DNA from: Myxococcales bacterium
Lineage (GTDB): Bacteria; Myxococcota_A; Polyangia; Palsa-1104; SHYY01
Assembly (NCBI GenBank): GCA_009692555.1
Contig: SHYY01000006.1
Location: 1-64,000 of the forward strand
Direction: 5' to 3'
Length of the DNA: 64,000 nt
Shown here: piece after piece, positions 41,979-51,143 of the stretch
How positions within the stretch are numbered: the stretch's first letter is position 1
Layout: every line of letters begins with the position of its first letter
Program-made: the position numbers and the translations under genes
Notes under the pieces: generated by a model
Database searches by the model: none
Told to the model about the DNA's origin: nothing
Seen by the model: only the letters and a program-made list of their open reading frames with translations

Positions 41979-43286
41979 TTATCCGCCGCGCGTGGCGTCG
42001 ACGATCGGCATGCGGGCGGCGCGTATGGCGGGGAGCAGGCCGCCGGCGTAGCCCATCAGCGCGCCGAAGAGCAGTGAGGCGATGGCGATTGTGGGGGTCA
42101 GGGCGAAGCGGACCGAGACCTCGGAGAAGGTGTTGAAGTTCATCGTCGAGAAGGAGAAGAAGCGCATGAAGGAGGCGAGCGCGAGGCCGACCATGCCGGA
42201 GAGCAGGCCAAGGAGGGTCGACTCGACGACGAAGGAGACCAGGACGGCGCGGCGGCGGAAGCCGAGGGCGCGCAGTGTGCCGATCTCGCGCGTTCGCGCT
42301 GCGACCTGGGAGTACATCATGATCATCGCGCAGAGGGCGGCGCCGAAGGCGAAGATAACGGCCATGAAGAGGCCGAGGAAACGGATGAATTTCGCCAGGA
42401 ATTCCGATTGTTTGGCGTAGTAGTCGTTCTCGCGCTGGACCTCGAGCTGGGCGAGCTGGGGGTCGGCGAGGAGGCGCGCTTCGAGGGCGCCGAGCATCGC
42501 CGGGTCGGCGAGGCGCAGCGTCACCGAGGAGACGCCGCCGCGGCGCTGAAAGGCGTCGGCGAACTGATCGACGTCGCCCCAGATCTCGGAGTCGAAGCCG
42601 GAGTTTCCGCTGTCGAGGATGCCGACGACGTTCCAGTCGCGGCGCGCGAAGCGGAGCTTGCCGCCTTCCGCAATGCCCTCGAACTTGCCGATTAATTTTT
42701 TGCCGACCACGACCTCGGAGGTGCCGGGGTTGAGCATCCGGCCCTCGATCTTCACCGTGGAGTGGACGTCGAGGGCGCGCGGGCCGACGCCGCGGACGAG
42801 CAGGTTCGAGCCGTCCTGGTCGGTCGTGGCGTGCTCGCGGAGGGCGAAGATGAGGACGACCATCTCCGACGAGGCGGCGGGCTGGCCGTCCGTGGCCTTG
42901 GCGACCTCGGGGGAGGCGGTGACGAGGCGCACCTGATCGGGCAGGAGCCCGCTCTGGACCTCGTTGCCGGAGCCCTTGCGGGTGACCTTGGCGTTCTCGG
43001 CGAGGCCGGTGGCGGCGAGGGTTTTTTCGATGCCCGACGAGAGCATCATCATCGCGGCGAAGGCGGCGACGACCAGCGCGAGGACGAAGCCGGCCAAAAG
43101 CGTCGAGACGCGGCGCACGAAGAGCGAGCGCAGGTTGTACTTGAGGGGGACGAAGTCGCCGCGGCCGGCGGCGATGCTGAGGGCGAAGGCGAGCAGCAAG
43201 AGCGCCGAGAGGGGGACGCCGAGGACGACGACGAGCATGCCGCCGCCGACCAGCGCACCGACGAAGATTGCGATTATCTGGCCCAT
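41979..43286 (-). CDS. ABC transporter permease (FtsX/MacB-like), second
   Basis: 435 aa. Two additional N-terminal helices (IAIFVGALVGGGMLVVVLG and ALLLLAFALSIA) precede the usual first helix of the family (STLLAGFVLALVVAAFAAMMM). A periplasmic domain of about 220 residues and three C-terminal helices follow, with AARTREIGTLRALGFRRRAVL, the conserved cytoplasmic loop that contacts the ATPase. The family moves lipoproteins, peptides or macrolides out of the inner membrane. It starts directly after the stop of the first permease. Confidence 0.9.
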   Translation of the reverse strand: MGQIIAIFVGALVGGGMLVVVLGVPLSALLLLAFALSIAAGRGDFVPLKYNLRSLFVRRVSTLLAGFVLALVVAAFAAMMMLSSGIEKTLAATGLAENAKVTRKGSGNEVQSGLLPDQVRLVTASPEVAKATDGQPAASSEMVVLIFALREHATTDQDGSNLLVRGVGPRALDVHSTVKIEGRMLNPGTSEVVVGKKLIGKFEGIAEGGKLRFARRDWNVVGILDSGNSGFDSEIWGDVDQFADAFQRRGGVSSVTLRLADPAMLGALEARLLADPQLAQLEVQRENDYYAKQSEFLAKFIRFLGLFMAVIFAFGAALCAMIMMYSQVAARTREIGTLRALGFRRRAVLVSFVVESTLLGLLSGMVGLALASFMRFFSFSTMNFNTFSEVSVRFALTPTIAIASLLFGALMGYAGGLLPAIRAARMPIVDATRGG

Positions 43287-44447
43287 CTACTCGACCCTCC
43301 GCAGGGCGTCGACGAGGCGCATGCGCCCGGCTCGCCACGCCGGCACCACCGACGCGAGCATCGCCCCGAGCATCGCCCCGAGGACGGCCAGGGCGGCGGC
43401 GGTCTTGTCGAGCTCGAAGGCGCCGAGGAACGCGCCCAGGCTGCGCTCGAGCGCGCGCGCGATGAAGCTGGTGAGCGGCGCAGTGAGGAGCACGCCCACC
43501 ATGGCGCCGAGGCCGCCGATGATCAGCCCCTCGCCCATCACGAAGCCGATCACGTGGGCGGGCTTGAAGCCGATCGCGCGCAGCACGGCGTACTCGGTGG
43601 TGCGCTCGCGCGTCGACATCGCCATCGTGTTCGCGATGATGATCATCAAGATCAGCAGCACGACGTAGGAGATGATCTCGATCGCGCTGAGGAGCGCTCC
43701 CGACATCGCGACGAACGCCATCTGGAACTGCTTCTCGCTCTCGGTGCGGGTCTCGGCGGGCGAGTTCAGGAACTCCTTGTCGATCGCCTGCGCCACCGCC
43801 ACGGATTGCGCGGGGTCGGCGACGCGGATGAGGAGGATGCTGAGCTGGCTCTTGCGCCCCTCGGGCATCTGCTCGTCGAGCAGCTTCCAGTGGAAGAACA
43901 TCGTCTGGACATCGAAGTTCTTGGTGCCGGCCTTGTAGATGCCGCGGATGGTGAACTTCCAGTCGCCCGGGTAGATGGTGCCCTTCATGGCGATGGTGTC
44001 GCCGACCTTCCATTTGTACTTCTCGGCGAGCAGCTCACCGACGATGCAGCCGCTGCGGTCGTCGAGCCACGCCTTCTTTGCCTCGGGGGTGATCACGATC
44101 TCGGGGACGACGCGGAGGTAGGACTCGGGGTCGACGGCGAACTGGGCGAAGAAGTTTCGCTCGTCGATGTAGGTGCCGCCGAACCAGTTGGCCCACGACA
44201 CGTCGGTGACGCCGGGGATCTTCTGGACCTTGCCGGTGTAGGCCATCGGCAGCGGGAAGATGATCGAGATCTTGTTGCGCACCACCATGCGATCGGCGGC
44301 GGCCGACTCGGCGCCGGCGTACCAGGCGGAGAGCAGGGTGCGGAGGAAGAGGAAGGCGACGATCGCGATCGCCACGCCGACGCCGGTGAGGCTGGCTCGG
44401 AGGCGGTTGCGGAAGGCGCTCTTGAAGACGAGGAGGAGGTATCCCAT
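43287..44447 (-). CDS. ABC transporter permease (FtsX/MacB-like), first
   Basis: 386 aa. N-terminal helix near LTGVGVAIAIVAFLFLRTLL, a periplasmic MacB-PCD-like domain, then three helices; the ATPase-contact loop is MSTRERTTEYAVLRAIGFKPAHV. With the second permease it forms a heterodimeric membrane unit, as in LolC/LolE. The ATP-binding gene lies 15 bases upstream. The periplasmic domain mentions no recognisable lipoprotein-binding hook, so the cargo is unknown. Confidence 0.9.
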   Translation of the reverse strand: MGYLLLVFKSAFRNRLRASLTGVGVAIAIVAFLFLRTLLSAWYAGAESAAADRMVVRNKISIIFPLPMAYTGKVQKIPGVTDVSWANWFGGTYIDERNFFAQFAVDPESYLRVVPEIVITPEAKKAWLDDRSGCIVGELLAEKYKWKVGDTIAMKGTIYPGDWKFTIRGIYKAGTKNFDVQTMFFHWKLLDEQMPEGRKSQLSILLIRVADPAQSVAVAQAIDKEFLNSPAETRTESEKQFQMAFVAMSGALLSAIEIISYVVLLILMIIIANTMAMSTRERTTEYAVLRAIGFKPAHVIGFVMGEGLIIGGLGAMVGVLLTAPLTSFIARALERSLGAFLGAFELDKTAAALAVLGAMLGAMLASVVPAWRAGRMRLVDALRRVE

Positions 44448-44462
44448 GGTCTACCTAGGCTC

Positions 44463-45221
44463 CTAGCGGAACGGTCCCTGCGGCTCGGTCGACGCGAGCT
44501 GGCCCTTGTCGAGCTTGCGGATGATCTCGGCGCGCTGCGCTGCGGCGGGATCGTGGGTGACCATCACGATGGTCTTCTTGAAGTCACGGTGGAGGAGGTC
44601 GAGCAGCTTCAGGACTTCCTCGGCGCTCTTGCGATCGAGGTCGCCGGTGGGCTCGTCAGCGACGAGGATGGTGGGATCGGTGACGATCGCGCGGGCGATC
44701 GCGACGCGCTGCTCCTGGCCGCCCGAGAGCTGGCGCGGGTAGTGATCCATGCGGTCGGCGAGGCCGACGACGCGGAGGGCGGTCTCGGTGCGCTTCTTCC
44801 GCTCGGCGCGGTTCAAGCTGGTGAGCAGGAGCGGCAGCTCGACGTTCTGGAACGCGGTGAGCACCGGCAGGAGGTTGTACTGCTGGAAGATGAAGCCGAT
44901 GGTGCGCGAGCGCCAGGTGGCCAGTTCACCCTCGGAGAGGCGGGTGATATCCGTGCCCGCGACCTCGACGCTGCCGCCGGTGGGGCGGTCGATTCCGCCG
45001 ATCAGGTTGAGCAGCGTGGTCTTGCCGCTCCCCGACGGGCCCATCAGCGCCTCGAAGGAGTTCTCGGGGATCTCGAGGTCGAGCCCCTCGAGCACCGGGA
45101 TCTCCTGCTTGCCGCGGGTGTAGACCTTGCGGACGCCGCGCAGCTTGATGATCGGCTTGCCGCCGGTTTTCTTTGCGCTGGCGGGCTGGTCGCCGGCCGC
45201 TGCCTGGATGTCGCTGCTCAT
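44463..45221 (-). CDS. ABC transporter ATP-binding protein (LolD/MacB type)
   Basis: 252 aa. Walker A GPSGSGKTTLLNLIGG, Q-loop in FIFQQYNLLPVLTAFQNVELPLL, signature LSGGQEQRVAIARA, Walker B ILVADEPTGDLD and the switch His in VMVTHDP. The LLPVLTAFQNVELPLL stretch is typical of the LolD/MacB/FtsE group that works with FtsX-type permeases. An N-terminal extension of about 20 residues (AAAGDQPASAKKTGGKP) is unlike E. coli LolD. Four bases separate it from the adaptor gene upstream. Confidence 0.95.
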   Translation of the reverse strand: MSSDIQAAAGDQPASAKKTGGKPIIKLRGVRKVYTRGKQEIPVLEGLDLEIPENSFEALMGPSGSGKTTLLNLIGGIDRPTGGSVEVAGTDITRLSEGELATWRSRTIGFIFQQYNLLPVLTAFQNVELPLLLTSLNRAERKKRTETALRVVGLADRMDHYPRQLSGGQEQRVAIARAIVTDPTILVADEPTGDLDRKSAEEVLKLLDLLHRDFKKTIVMVTHDPAAAQRAEIIRKLDKGQLASTEPQGPFR

Positions 45222-45225
45222 GGGG

Positions 45226-46464
45226 TCACTTGCCCTTCTCCTTCACCGACGAGCCCTCATGCAGCTTGTCCGCCGGGTGACGCACGATGCGCGTGCCGGT
45301 GGTCGGCCCACTGATGAGCTCGAGCATGGACGATGACCCGATGGCGCCGCCCGGCACCACCGGTAGTTCCTTGAGGCGCCCATCGTCGACGACGAGAACG
45401 ACTTTTCGACCGGCGCGCTCGACCACCGCGTCGGCGGGTGCGACGAGCTTCGGAGCGACCTTCAGCGCCGCGTCGTCGAGCGCCTTGGAGAGGAAGCTGA
45501 CCTTGGCCGCCATGTCGGGCAGCACGCCCTTCGGGTCGTCCTTGAAGCGCACCTTGACGGTGACGGCGGCCTTGGCGCGGTCGACGGTCTGGCGGATCTC
45601 GCGCACCTCGGCACGGAAGCGGCGATCGGGGAAGGCGTCGAGGAGGATCTCCGCCGGGGTGCCGATCTTGACCTTCGATAATTGCGCCTCGTTGACGTCG
45701 GCCTGGACCTCGAGATCGGTCAGGGTGGCGATGGTGAGGAGCCCGACGCCGCCGGGCGAGACCACCTCGCCGATCTCCGAGAGCTTGCGGATCACGGTGC
45801 CGGCGAAGGGCGCGCGAACCTTCATGTTTTCGACCGCGATGGCGGCCGCGGCGGAGCGCGCCTGGACCGCGCTGACATCGGCTTCGGCGGCGGCGAGCTG
45901 GGCCTTTGCGGTGGTGACGCGCGCGCTGGCGTCCTCGACGGCGGCCTGGGTGCCGGCGGCGGAGGCGAGGAGCTTCTGCTCGCGCGAAAGCTTGGTTTGC
46001 GCCTCGGCGAGATCGGCGCGTGCGCGCTCGACCTTGGCGCGGGCGGCGAAGATGTCGGCCTTGACCTGGGCGAGCTGCGCCTCGGGCTCGCTGGCGTCGA
46101 GGGTGGCCACGAGCTGGTTCTCCTTCACCGGGTCGCCTTCGTCGACGAACAGGCGCGAGAGGCGGCCCTGCACCTTGGGCGCGACGGTGGCCTTCTTGCG
46201 CGAGAAGACGTAGCCGGTGGCGACCAGGGTGACATCCTCCTGGGCGGGCGAGACCAGGGTGACCGCGCCGAGCTCGACCTCCTCGGGGAAGAGGCGCTGC
46301 TCGGTCTTGTTGAAGAGGAGGTAGCCGCCGGTGCCGAGGAGGCCGAGGACGAGCACGGTCACCAGCCAGCGCGGGACGCCGCCGGACTTCGCGCGCGAAC
46401 CCTCCGGCTCCCGTCGGATGTGCAGGGAGGCGAGCTCGTCGGCGAGCCGTTGGTCGTCGGACAC
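45226..46464 (-). CDS. Periplasmic adaptor (membrane fusion) subunit of the exporter
   Basis: 412 aa. One membrane helix near residue 40 (WLVTVLVLGLLGTGGYLLF), a barrel-sandwich half (ATGYVFSRKKATVAPKVQGRL), a long Ala-rich coiled-coil hairpin, the second barrel half (VRAPFAGTVIRKLSEIGEVV) and a beta-barrel domain. This is MacA/HlyD architecture and it heads the exporter operon. No outer-membrane TolC-like gene is present. The GTG at 46464 is chosen because a -10 (TACAGT) ends seven bases upstream; GTG at 46473 is inside the -10. The 895-aa ORF-track version is spurious upstream. Confidence 0.9.
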   Translation of the reverse strand: MSDDQRLADELASLHIRREPEGSRAKSGGVPRWLVTVLVLGLLGTGGYLLFNKTEQRLFPEEVELGAVTLVSPAQEDVTLVATGYVFSRKKATVAPKVQGRLSRLFVDEGDPVKENQLVATLDASEPEAQLAQVKADIFAARAKVERARADLAEAQTKLSREQKLLASAAGTQAAVEDASARVTTAKAQLAAAEADVSAVQARSAAAAIAVENMKVRAPFAGTVIRKLSEIGEVVSPGGVGLLTIATLTDLEVQADVNEAQLSKVKIGTPAEILLDAFPDRRFRAEVREIRQTVDRAKAAVTVKVRFKDDPKGVLPDMAAKVSFLSKALDDAALKVAPKLVAPADAVVERAGRKVVLVVDDGRLKELPVVPGGAIGSSSMLELISGPTTGTRIVRHPADKLHEGSSVKEKGK

Positions 46465-46471
46465 GGGGCGC

Positions 46472-46500
46472 ACTGTAATGTTGAGACCGGTCAAGTGCAA
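46472..46500 (-). promoter_or_regulatory. Exporter operon promoter (leaderless)
   Basis: Minus strand TTGCAC, 17 bases, TACAGT; the -10 ends seven bases before the GTG at 46464. Confidence 0.55.
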
Positions 46501-46595
46501 GGAGGCCAGAAAGGGGAGGAAGAGGCGGCAACGAAGGGCGTGCACGGGCCGCGCAACGTGTGTATTCTGCGCGCGCATTGACGGAGAAAACGCCC

Positions 46596-47570
46596 ATGGC
46601 CGCGATCCTCGATACGGTGCTCCTGCTGGCGCTCCCCGCCTCCGGCAAGTCGGAGGTGCGGCGCTATCTGGCGCAGCTCTCGGAAGGCGAGTGCAGGAGC
46701 GATTTTCACATGGGGCCGACGGTGCAGCTCGATGACTTCCCGTACGTGCATCTGATGCGGCGGGTGGACGAGGAGCTGGAGCGGCTCGGGGGGCCGCGGA
46801 CCTACTTCCAGGCGCCCGATCGGCCGTTCCAGAATCCGCTCGACTGGGGGACGCTGGTGGCGCTGTGCAACGAGGACCACGCCGATCTGGTGGCGTGGCG
46901 GGTGGCGACGCCGGCGTCGGCGGGCGGGCTGCTGCTCGAGCGGCTCGACGCGGCGTCGCTGGCGGTGGGGGCGAAGGCGCGCATGGCGGCGCTGGACGGG
47001 AAGACGCGGAGCGCGCTGACGGCGGCGCTGGAGCGCGAGGCGCGCGAGCTGCTCGACGAGAAGCATCGCAACTATCCGGACACGCTCGCGGGGCGCACGC
47101 TGGTGCTGGAGTTCGCGCGCGGGGGGCCAGAGGGCTCGCCGCTTCCGCTCGCCGCGCCGTATGGCTACGCCTACTCGCTGGCGCAGCTCTCGCGGGCGAT
47201 TCTCGAGCGCGCGGTGATCTTGTATGTGTGGGTGGAGCCTGAGGAATCGCGGCGGAAGAACGACGCGCGGACGAACCCGGACGATCCCGGATCGATCCTC
47301 CATCACGGGGTGCCGATCGAGGTGATGCTGAACGACTACGGGTGCGACGACATGAGCTGGCTGGAGGCGCACTCCGACCGGCCGGGCACCGTCGCGATCG
47401 CCGCCCACGGGAGCACCTTTCACCTGCCGGTGGCGCGCTTCGACAACCGGGTGGACAAGACGTCGTTTCTGCGGAATGAGCGGGAAGCGTGGAAACCGGC
47501 GGAGGTGGCGGCGATCCACGACGGGCTGAAGTCGGCGCTCGAGCGGCTGGCGCGGTTTCGCGCGGCGTAG
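46596..47570 (+). CDS. P-loop protein of unknown function (kinase-like)
   Basis: 324 aa. The N-terminus reads MAAILDTVLLLALPASGKSEVRRYL, with PASGKSE as a nucleotide-binding loop at residues 14-20. It continues with GPTVQLDDFPYVHLMRRVDEEL, where the Asp pair could bind Mg. Other stretches are RTLVLEFARGGPEGSPLPL and LYVWVEPEESRRKNDART. It resembles small-molecule or nucleoside-type kinases in overall style, but no named family was recognised. ACGGAG lies upstream of the ATG. A HAD phosphatase follows after 20 bases and an OPA-type transporter after that, so a kinase/phosphatase/uptake module is possible. Confidence 0.75.
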   Translation: MAAILDTVLLLALPASGKSEVRRYLAQLSEGECRSDFHMGPTVQLDDFPYVHLMRRVDEELERLGGPRTYFQAPDRPFQNPLDWGTLVALCNEDHADLVAWRVATPASAGGLLLERLDAASLAVGAKARMAALDGKTRSALTAALEREARELLDEKHRNYPDTLAGRTLVLEFARGGPEGSPLPLAAPYGYAYSLAQLSRAILERAVILYVWVEPEESRRKNDARTNPDDPGSILHHGVPIEVMLNDYGCDDMSWLEAHSDRPGTVAIAAHGSTFHLPVARFDNRVDKTSFLRNEREAWKPAEVAAIHDGLKSALERLARFRAA

Positions 47571-47590
47571 TCAGCGAGAGCGCCACCAGG

Positions 47591-48325
47591 ATGTACGCCA
47601 AGGGCCTTGCCATCTCGCGCGCCTTGCAGCAGCGGATCCTCGACGACGCGTCGGGGCGGGCGCGCGCGCTGGGCCGCGGCGGGGTGGTGGTGTTCGACCT
47701 CGACTCGACGCTGTTCGATAACCGGCCGCGGCAGGCGCGGATCCTGGCGGAGTTCGGCGCCCTGCGCGGCGTGGCGGCGCTCGCGGGGTGCCGCGCCGAA
47801 CATTGGACGAGCTGGTTCATCAGCGACGCGATGCGGCAAACGGGGCTCGCTGCGGAGCAGGTGAGCGCGCTTGCGCCGGCTGCGAGGGAGTTCTGGCGCG
47901 AGCGGTTCTTCACGAGCCGCTACTGCGTCGATGATGTGCCGATCGAGGGGTCGGTGGAGTACGTGGCGGAGCTGGTGGCGACGGGGACGCAGATCGCCTA
48001 CGTCACCGGGCGGCACACCGGGATGGGCGAGGGATCGATCGCGGCCTTCGCGCGCGGCGGGCTGCCGCTCCCCGACGGGAACACGGTCCATTTGCTGCTC
48101 AAACCCGACGTGGCCAAGCACGACGACGACTGGAAGCTCGAGGCCCACGGGCTGCTCGACCGCCTCGGCACGGTGGTGGCGGCGTTCGACAACGAGCCGG
48201 CCCACATCAACGGCTACCGGGCGCGCTACCCCGAGGCGCTCTCGGTGCACCTCGCCACCGACGACTCGGAGCGGCCGATCCCGATCGCGGCCGGCGTGCC
48301 CTCGATCGCCGACTTCGTGCGCTGA
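47591..48325 (+). CDS. HAD-superfamily hydrolase (acid phosphatase-like)
   Basis: 244 aa. HAD motif I VVVFDLDSTLFDNRPR gives the nucleophile Asp and the acid/base Asp; motif II is in IAYVTGRHTGMG; the Lys of motif III is in LLLKPDVAKHDDDWK; motif IV is VVAAFDNEPAHIN. It probably removes phosphate from a small molecule. It lies between the P-loop gene and the transporter and overlaps the transporter start by one base. The ATG at 47591 follows CCAGG; the longer ORF-track frame begins inside the P-loop gene. Confidence 0.85.
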   Translation: MYAKGLAISRALQQRILDDASGRARALGRGGVVVFDLDSTLFDNRPRQARILAEFGALRGVAALAGCRAEHWTSWFISDAMRQTGLAAEQVSALAPAAREFWRERFFTSRYCVDDVPIEGSVEYVAELVATGTQIAYVTGRHTGMGEGSIAAFARGGLPLPDGNTVHLLLKPDVAKHDDDWKLEAHGLLDRLGTVVAAFDNEPAHINGYRARYPEALSVHLATDDSERPIPIAAGVPSIADFVR

Positions 48326-49698
48326 TGGCGGCTTCCCAGGCAGGGTCGCGCATGCCGGTCTCGCACTCGGCGGCTTTTCGCCTCCGGCGGACGCTCAACT
48401 GGTTCCCGCTCGGCTTGACCTACGCGACGCTGTACATGGGTCGCTACAACTTCAACGTCGTCAAGAACGATATCGGCGCCTGGTACCACCTCGACAAGGC
48501 GGAGATGGGGCTGATTGCGACCGCCGGCTTCTGGACCTACGGGCTCTCGGTGGCGCTCAATGGCCCGCTGGCTGATCGGATCGGCGGGCGGAAGGCGATC
48601 CTCGTTGGTGCGGCGGGCGCGGCGGTGATGAACCTGATCATCGGGATGCTGTTCCTCGGCGGCTTCACGGCCAAGCTGCTGGTGACGATGAGCCTGCTGT
48701 GGAGCGCCAACATGTACTTCCAGAGCTTCGGCGCGCTCTCGGTGGTGAAGGTGAACTCGACCTGGTTCCATGTGCGCGAGCGCGGGGTGTTCGGCGGGAT
48801 CTTCGGGATCATGATCTCGTCGGGGTATTTTTTGGCCACGTCCGTCGGTGCGTGGCTTTTGGCGCACTACCACTGGACCGCGGTGTGGCTGGTGCCGTCG
48901 GCGGCGATCGCGGTGATGTGCGGGGTCGATTATTTCCTGGTGCGGAACCGGCCGTCGCACGCGGGTCACGGCGACTTCGACACCGGCGATGGATCGCGCG
49001 CGCACGAGGTGGACGAGACGCCACTTCCCGTCGGTGAGCTGGTCAAGAAGGTCATCCACAACCCGGTGGTGGTGGCGCTGATCGCGGCGGAGTTTTGCAC
49101 CGGGTTCGTGCGCCAGGGGGTGATGCTCTACTTCACGGAGTACCTCGACGAGATCTACCACGTGACCAAGAAGTCGCCGCTCTACTGGTGGACCGGCGTG
49201 GCGTTCATGTGTGGCGGGATCGGCGGCGGGATGCTGTGCGGGTGGATGTCGGACCGGCTGTTCCAGTCGCGGCGGCCGCCGGTGGCGTTCGTGTTCTACC
49301 TGTTCCAGGTGGTGATGCTGTGCGTCCTCGGGGCGGCGCTCGGGCGCGGGACGAGCATGGGGCAGGCGGGGGCGATCGTCGCGCTCGGGGTGACGGCGAT
49401 GTTCATCTTCGGGGTGCACGGGATGCTGTCGGGAACGGCGAGCATGGACTTCGGTGGGCGGAAGGCGGCGGCCACCGTCGCTGGCGCGCTCGATGGGATC
49501 CAGTACATCGGGTCGGGGTTGACCGGGTTCGGCCTCGGGTGGGTGCTGAAGACCTGGAGCTGGGACGGCGGGGGCGCGGGGCATCACGAGCCGGCGCACG
49601 CGTGGCTGTGGGTGGGGTGCATCATTCCGTTTTCGATCTTCGGGGCGCTGATCATGACCCGGCTGTGGAACGCGAAGCCCTCCTCGGGGGGGCATTAG
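48325..49698 (+). CDS. MFS transporter of the organophosphate:phosphate antiporter (GlpT/UhpT) type
   Basis: 457 aa with about twelve helices. The region after helix 1 reads ATLYMGRYNFNVVKNDIGAWYHLDKAEMGLIATAGFWTYGLS, strongly like the GlpT/UhpT family, including the conserved RYNF Arg that binds phosphate. NGPLADRIGGRKAILVG is the motif-A loop. Members exchange phosphate for glycerol-3-phosphate or sugar phosphates. The ATG overlaps the stop of the HAD gene (TGATG). Taken with its neighbours, it may import a phosphorylated compound that the HAD enzyme dephosphorylates. Confidence 0.88.
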   Translation: MAASQAGSRMPVSHSAAFRLRRTLNWFPLGLTYATLYMGRYNFNVVKNDIGAWYHLDKAEMGLIATAGFWTYGLSVALNGPLADRIGGRKAILVGAAGAAVMNLIIGMLFLGGFTAKLLVTMSLLWSANMYFQSFGALSVVKVNSTWFHVRERGVFGGIFGIMISSGYFLATSVGAWLLAHYHWTAVWLVPSAAIAVMCGVDYFLVRNRPSHAGHGDFDTGDGSRAHEVDETPLPVGELVKKVIHNPVVVALIAAEFCTGFVRQGVMLYFTEYLDEIYHVTKKSPLYWWTGVAFMCGGIGGGMLCGWMSDRLFQSRRPPVAFVFYLFQVVMLCVLGAALGRGTSMGQAGAIVALGVTAMFIFGVHGMLSGTASMDFGGRKAAATVAGALDGIQYIGSGLTGFGLGWVLKTWSWDGGGAGHHEPAHAWLWVGCIIPFSIFGALIMTRLWNAKPSSGGH

Positions 49699-49717
49699 CT
49701 GGCGACGCGGCGAGGCT

Positions 49718-51096
49718 TCACGGTGGCAGCGCGGCCGGGGCGCGAAAGAAGATCGGATCGAGCTGCGGGCGGGTGCGGCCGATCGATGCGCCGGTGAACA
49801 CGCCATAGAATGTCTGACCCGAGGCGGTCAGCCCCTCGTAGTCGCCCCACAGCCAGCCGCTCACCGCGTTGTCGAGGCCGCTCGGGTCCATCACCTGGAG
49901 GTAGCCATCGACGAAGGTGGCGCCGTCGTCGGCGGAGCGGGCGAAGCGGTGGCCGAAGCGGGTGTGCGGAAGGTACCAAGCGTCGTCGTAGTCGATGTAG
50001 AGCACGCCGACCATGCCGTTTTCCGCGACCGCGATCTCGGGGAAGGCGGAGTGGTTGCTGCCGTCGCTGACGCGGGTGGAGCGCCAGGTTGCGCCGCGGT
50101 CTGCCGAGCGCGCGACGTTGATCTGGGTGAAGCCCGATTCGTCGCGGCGCACATAGGCGGCGTAGACGTCGCCGTCGCTCGGGTCGACCGCGATCCATGC
50201 GTCGCTGCTGCGGGCGCGCGCCACCTTCCCGCGCCGCGGATTGCCGAAGCCGCCCGAGAGTGACGACGGGTTGCCGAAGGCGTCGCCGTCGCGGGTGAAC
50301 CAGGTCTGCACCGCCGCCTCGCCGCTCACCCGGGCCCCGCCTGCCACCGCATCCCAGGTCGCGCCGCAGTCGTCGGAGCGTCGCACCCAGTAGTTCGCGT
50401 TCTCGAAGTCGCCGTCGACAAATCCGACGCGGGTCTTGAAGACGACGTAGGCGGTGCCGCGCTTTGCGAGGGCGATGCGGGCGGTGCGCTGGTCGGGATC
50501 GGCGCGGCTCACGAGCGCGGTGGTGGTGGCGGTGGACCCGAGCAGCTGGGAGAGCGAGACGTGGGCGAGGAGCGTGGCGGCGCTCTTGTCGAGCCACGGG
50601 AGATAGACGTTGTTCGCGCAGGGGCCGCTTCCGGCGGCGACGTCGACCATCGGCTGGTCCTGGTTTTGCCCCAGCGAGGCCACCGGCAGCGACGGAGCAT
50701 CCCCGCGCAGCGCGTAGAGCCACGAGCGATTGGAGCGGTCCATCGTCACCACGCCGAGGCGGCCGTCGGCGGCGAAGGCGATCTTCTGGTCGGCGGGGCC
50801 CTCGGCGTCGGCGGCGGGGCGCTGAAGCTGGGGGACCATGCGCCAGGTGCCTCCCCCGTCGCTGGAGCGCCAGATCGGCGCGGCGCGCGTGGCGCTCCAG
50901 GTGCCGGAGAAGGCGACCACCGCCAGCTCGGCGGGGTCCTTCGGGTTGACCGCGATGCTGGGCTCCGAGTCGTCCTGGTCGTCGGGGTCGGTCCGATCGG
51001 TGGCGAGGTCGATCAGCACGGCGTCCTCGAGCATGGGCACGCAGCCGCCGCCCGAGGCGCCGCGAGCACGGCCCACAGCGCGGCTCTGAGCCTCAT
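49718..51096 (-). pseudogene. BNR/sialidase-like lipoprotein gene with a signal-peptide frameshift
   Basis: The main frame (about 450 aa) has four Asp-box-like repeats (SSDGGGTW, SDDCGATW, SADRGATW, SADDGATF) and the opening EPSIAVNPKDPAELAVVAF of the exo-alpha-sialidase-like propeller family. It has no signal peptide of its own. The ATG at 51096 gives MRLRAALWAVLAA in another frame. Deleting one G near 51065 joins it as LWAVLAASGGGCVPML, a perfect lipoprotein signal. So the gene is either broken by one base, or the base is an error. A 29-bp inverted repeat arm covers this start codon. Confidence 0.75.
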
Positions 51097-51113
51097 CGAC
51101 CCGCCGAAGGCGG
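51085..51113. repeat. 29-bp inverted repeat, left arm
   Basis: Perfectly matches the reverse complement of 52728-52756. It contains the CCGCC-TTC-GGCGG hairpin and, reading outward to the left, the start codon of the BNR-like gene. Confidence 0.85.
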
Positions 51114-51123
51114 CTCCACAGCC

Positions 51124-51142
51124 TCCCCTGGGTCTTCGGGGA
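51124..51142. repeat. 19-bp repeated hairpin, copy B
   Basis: Identical to 34623-34641. It lies one base beyond the stop of the minus-strand gene at 51144 and next to the inverted repeat arm. No T-tract follows, so it is a repeat element or an atypical terminator. Confidence 0.75.
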
Positions 51143-51143
51143 C

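Noticed and set aside
42762-45314. 850-aa plus-strand ORF opposite the exporter genes
   Set aside because: It is antisense to four genes with clear domain motifs; its length follows from the lack of stop codons in GC-rich DNA, and the translation is low-complexity (Glu/Ala/Arg/His).
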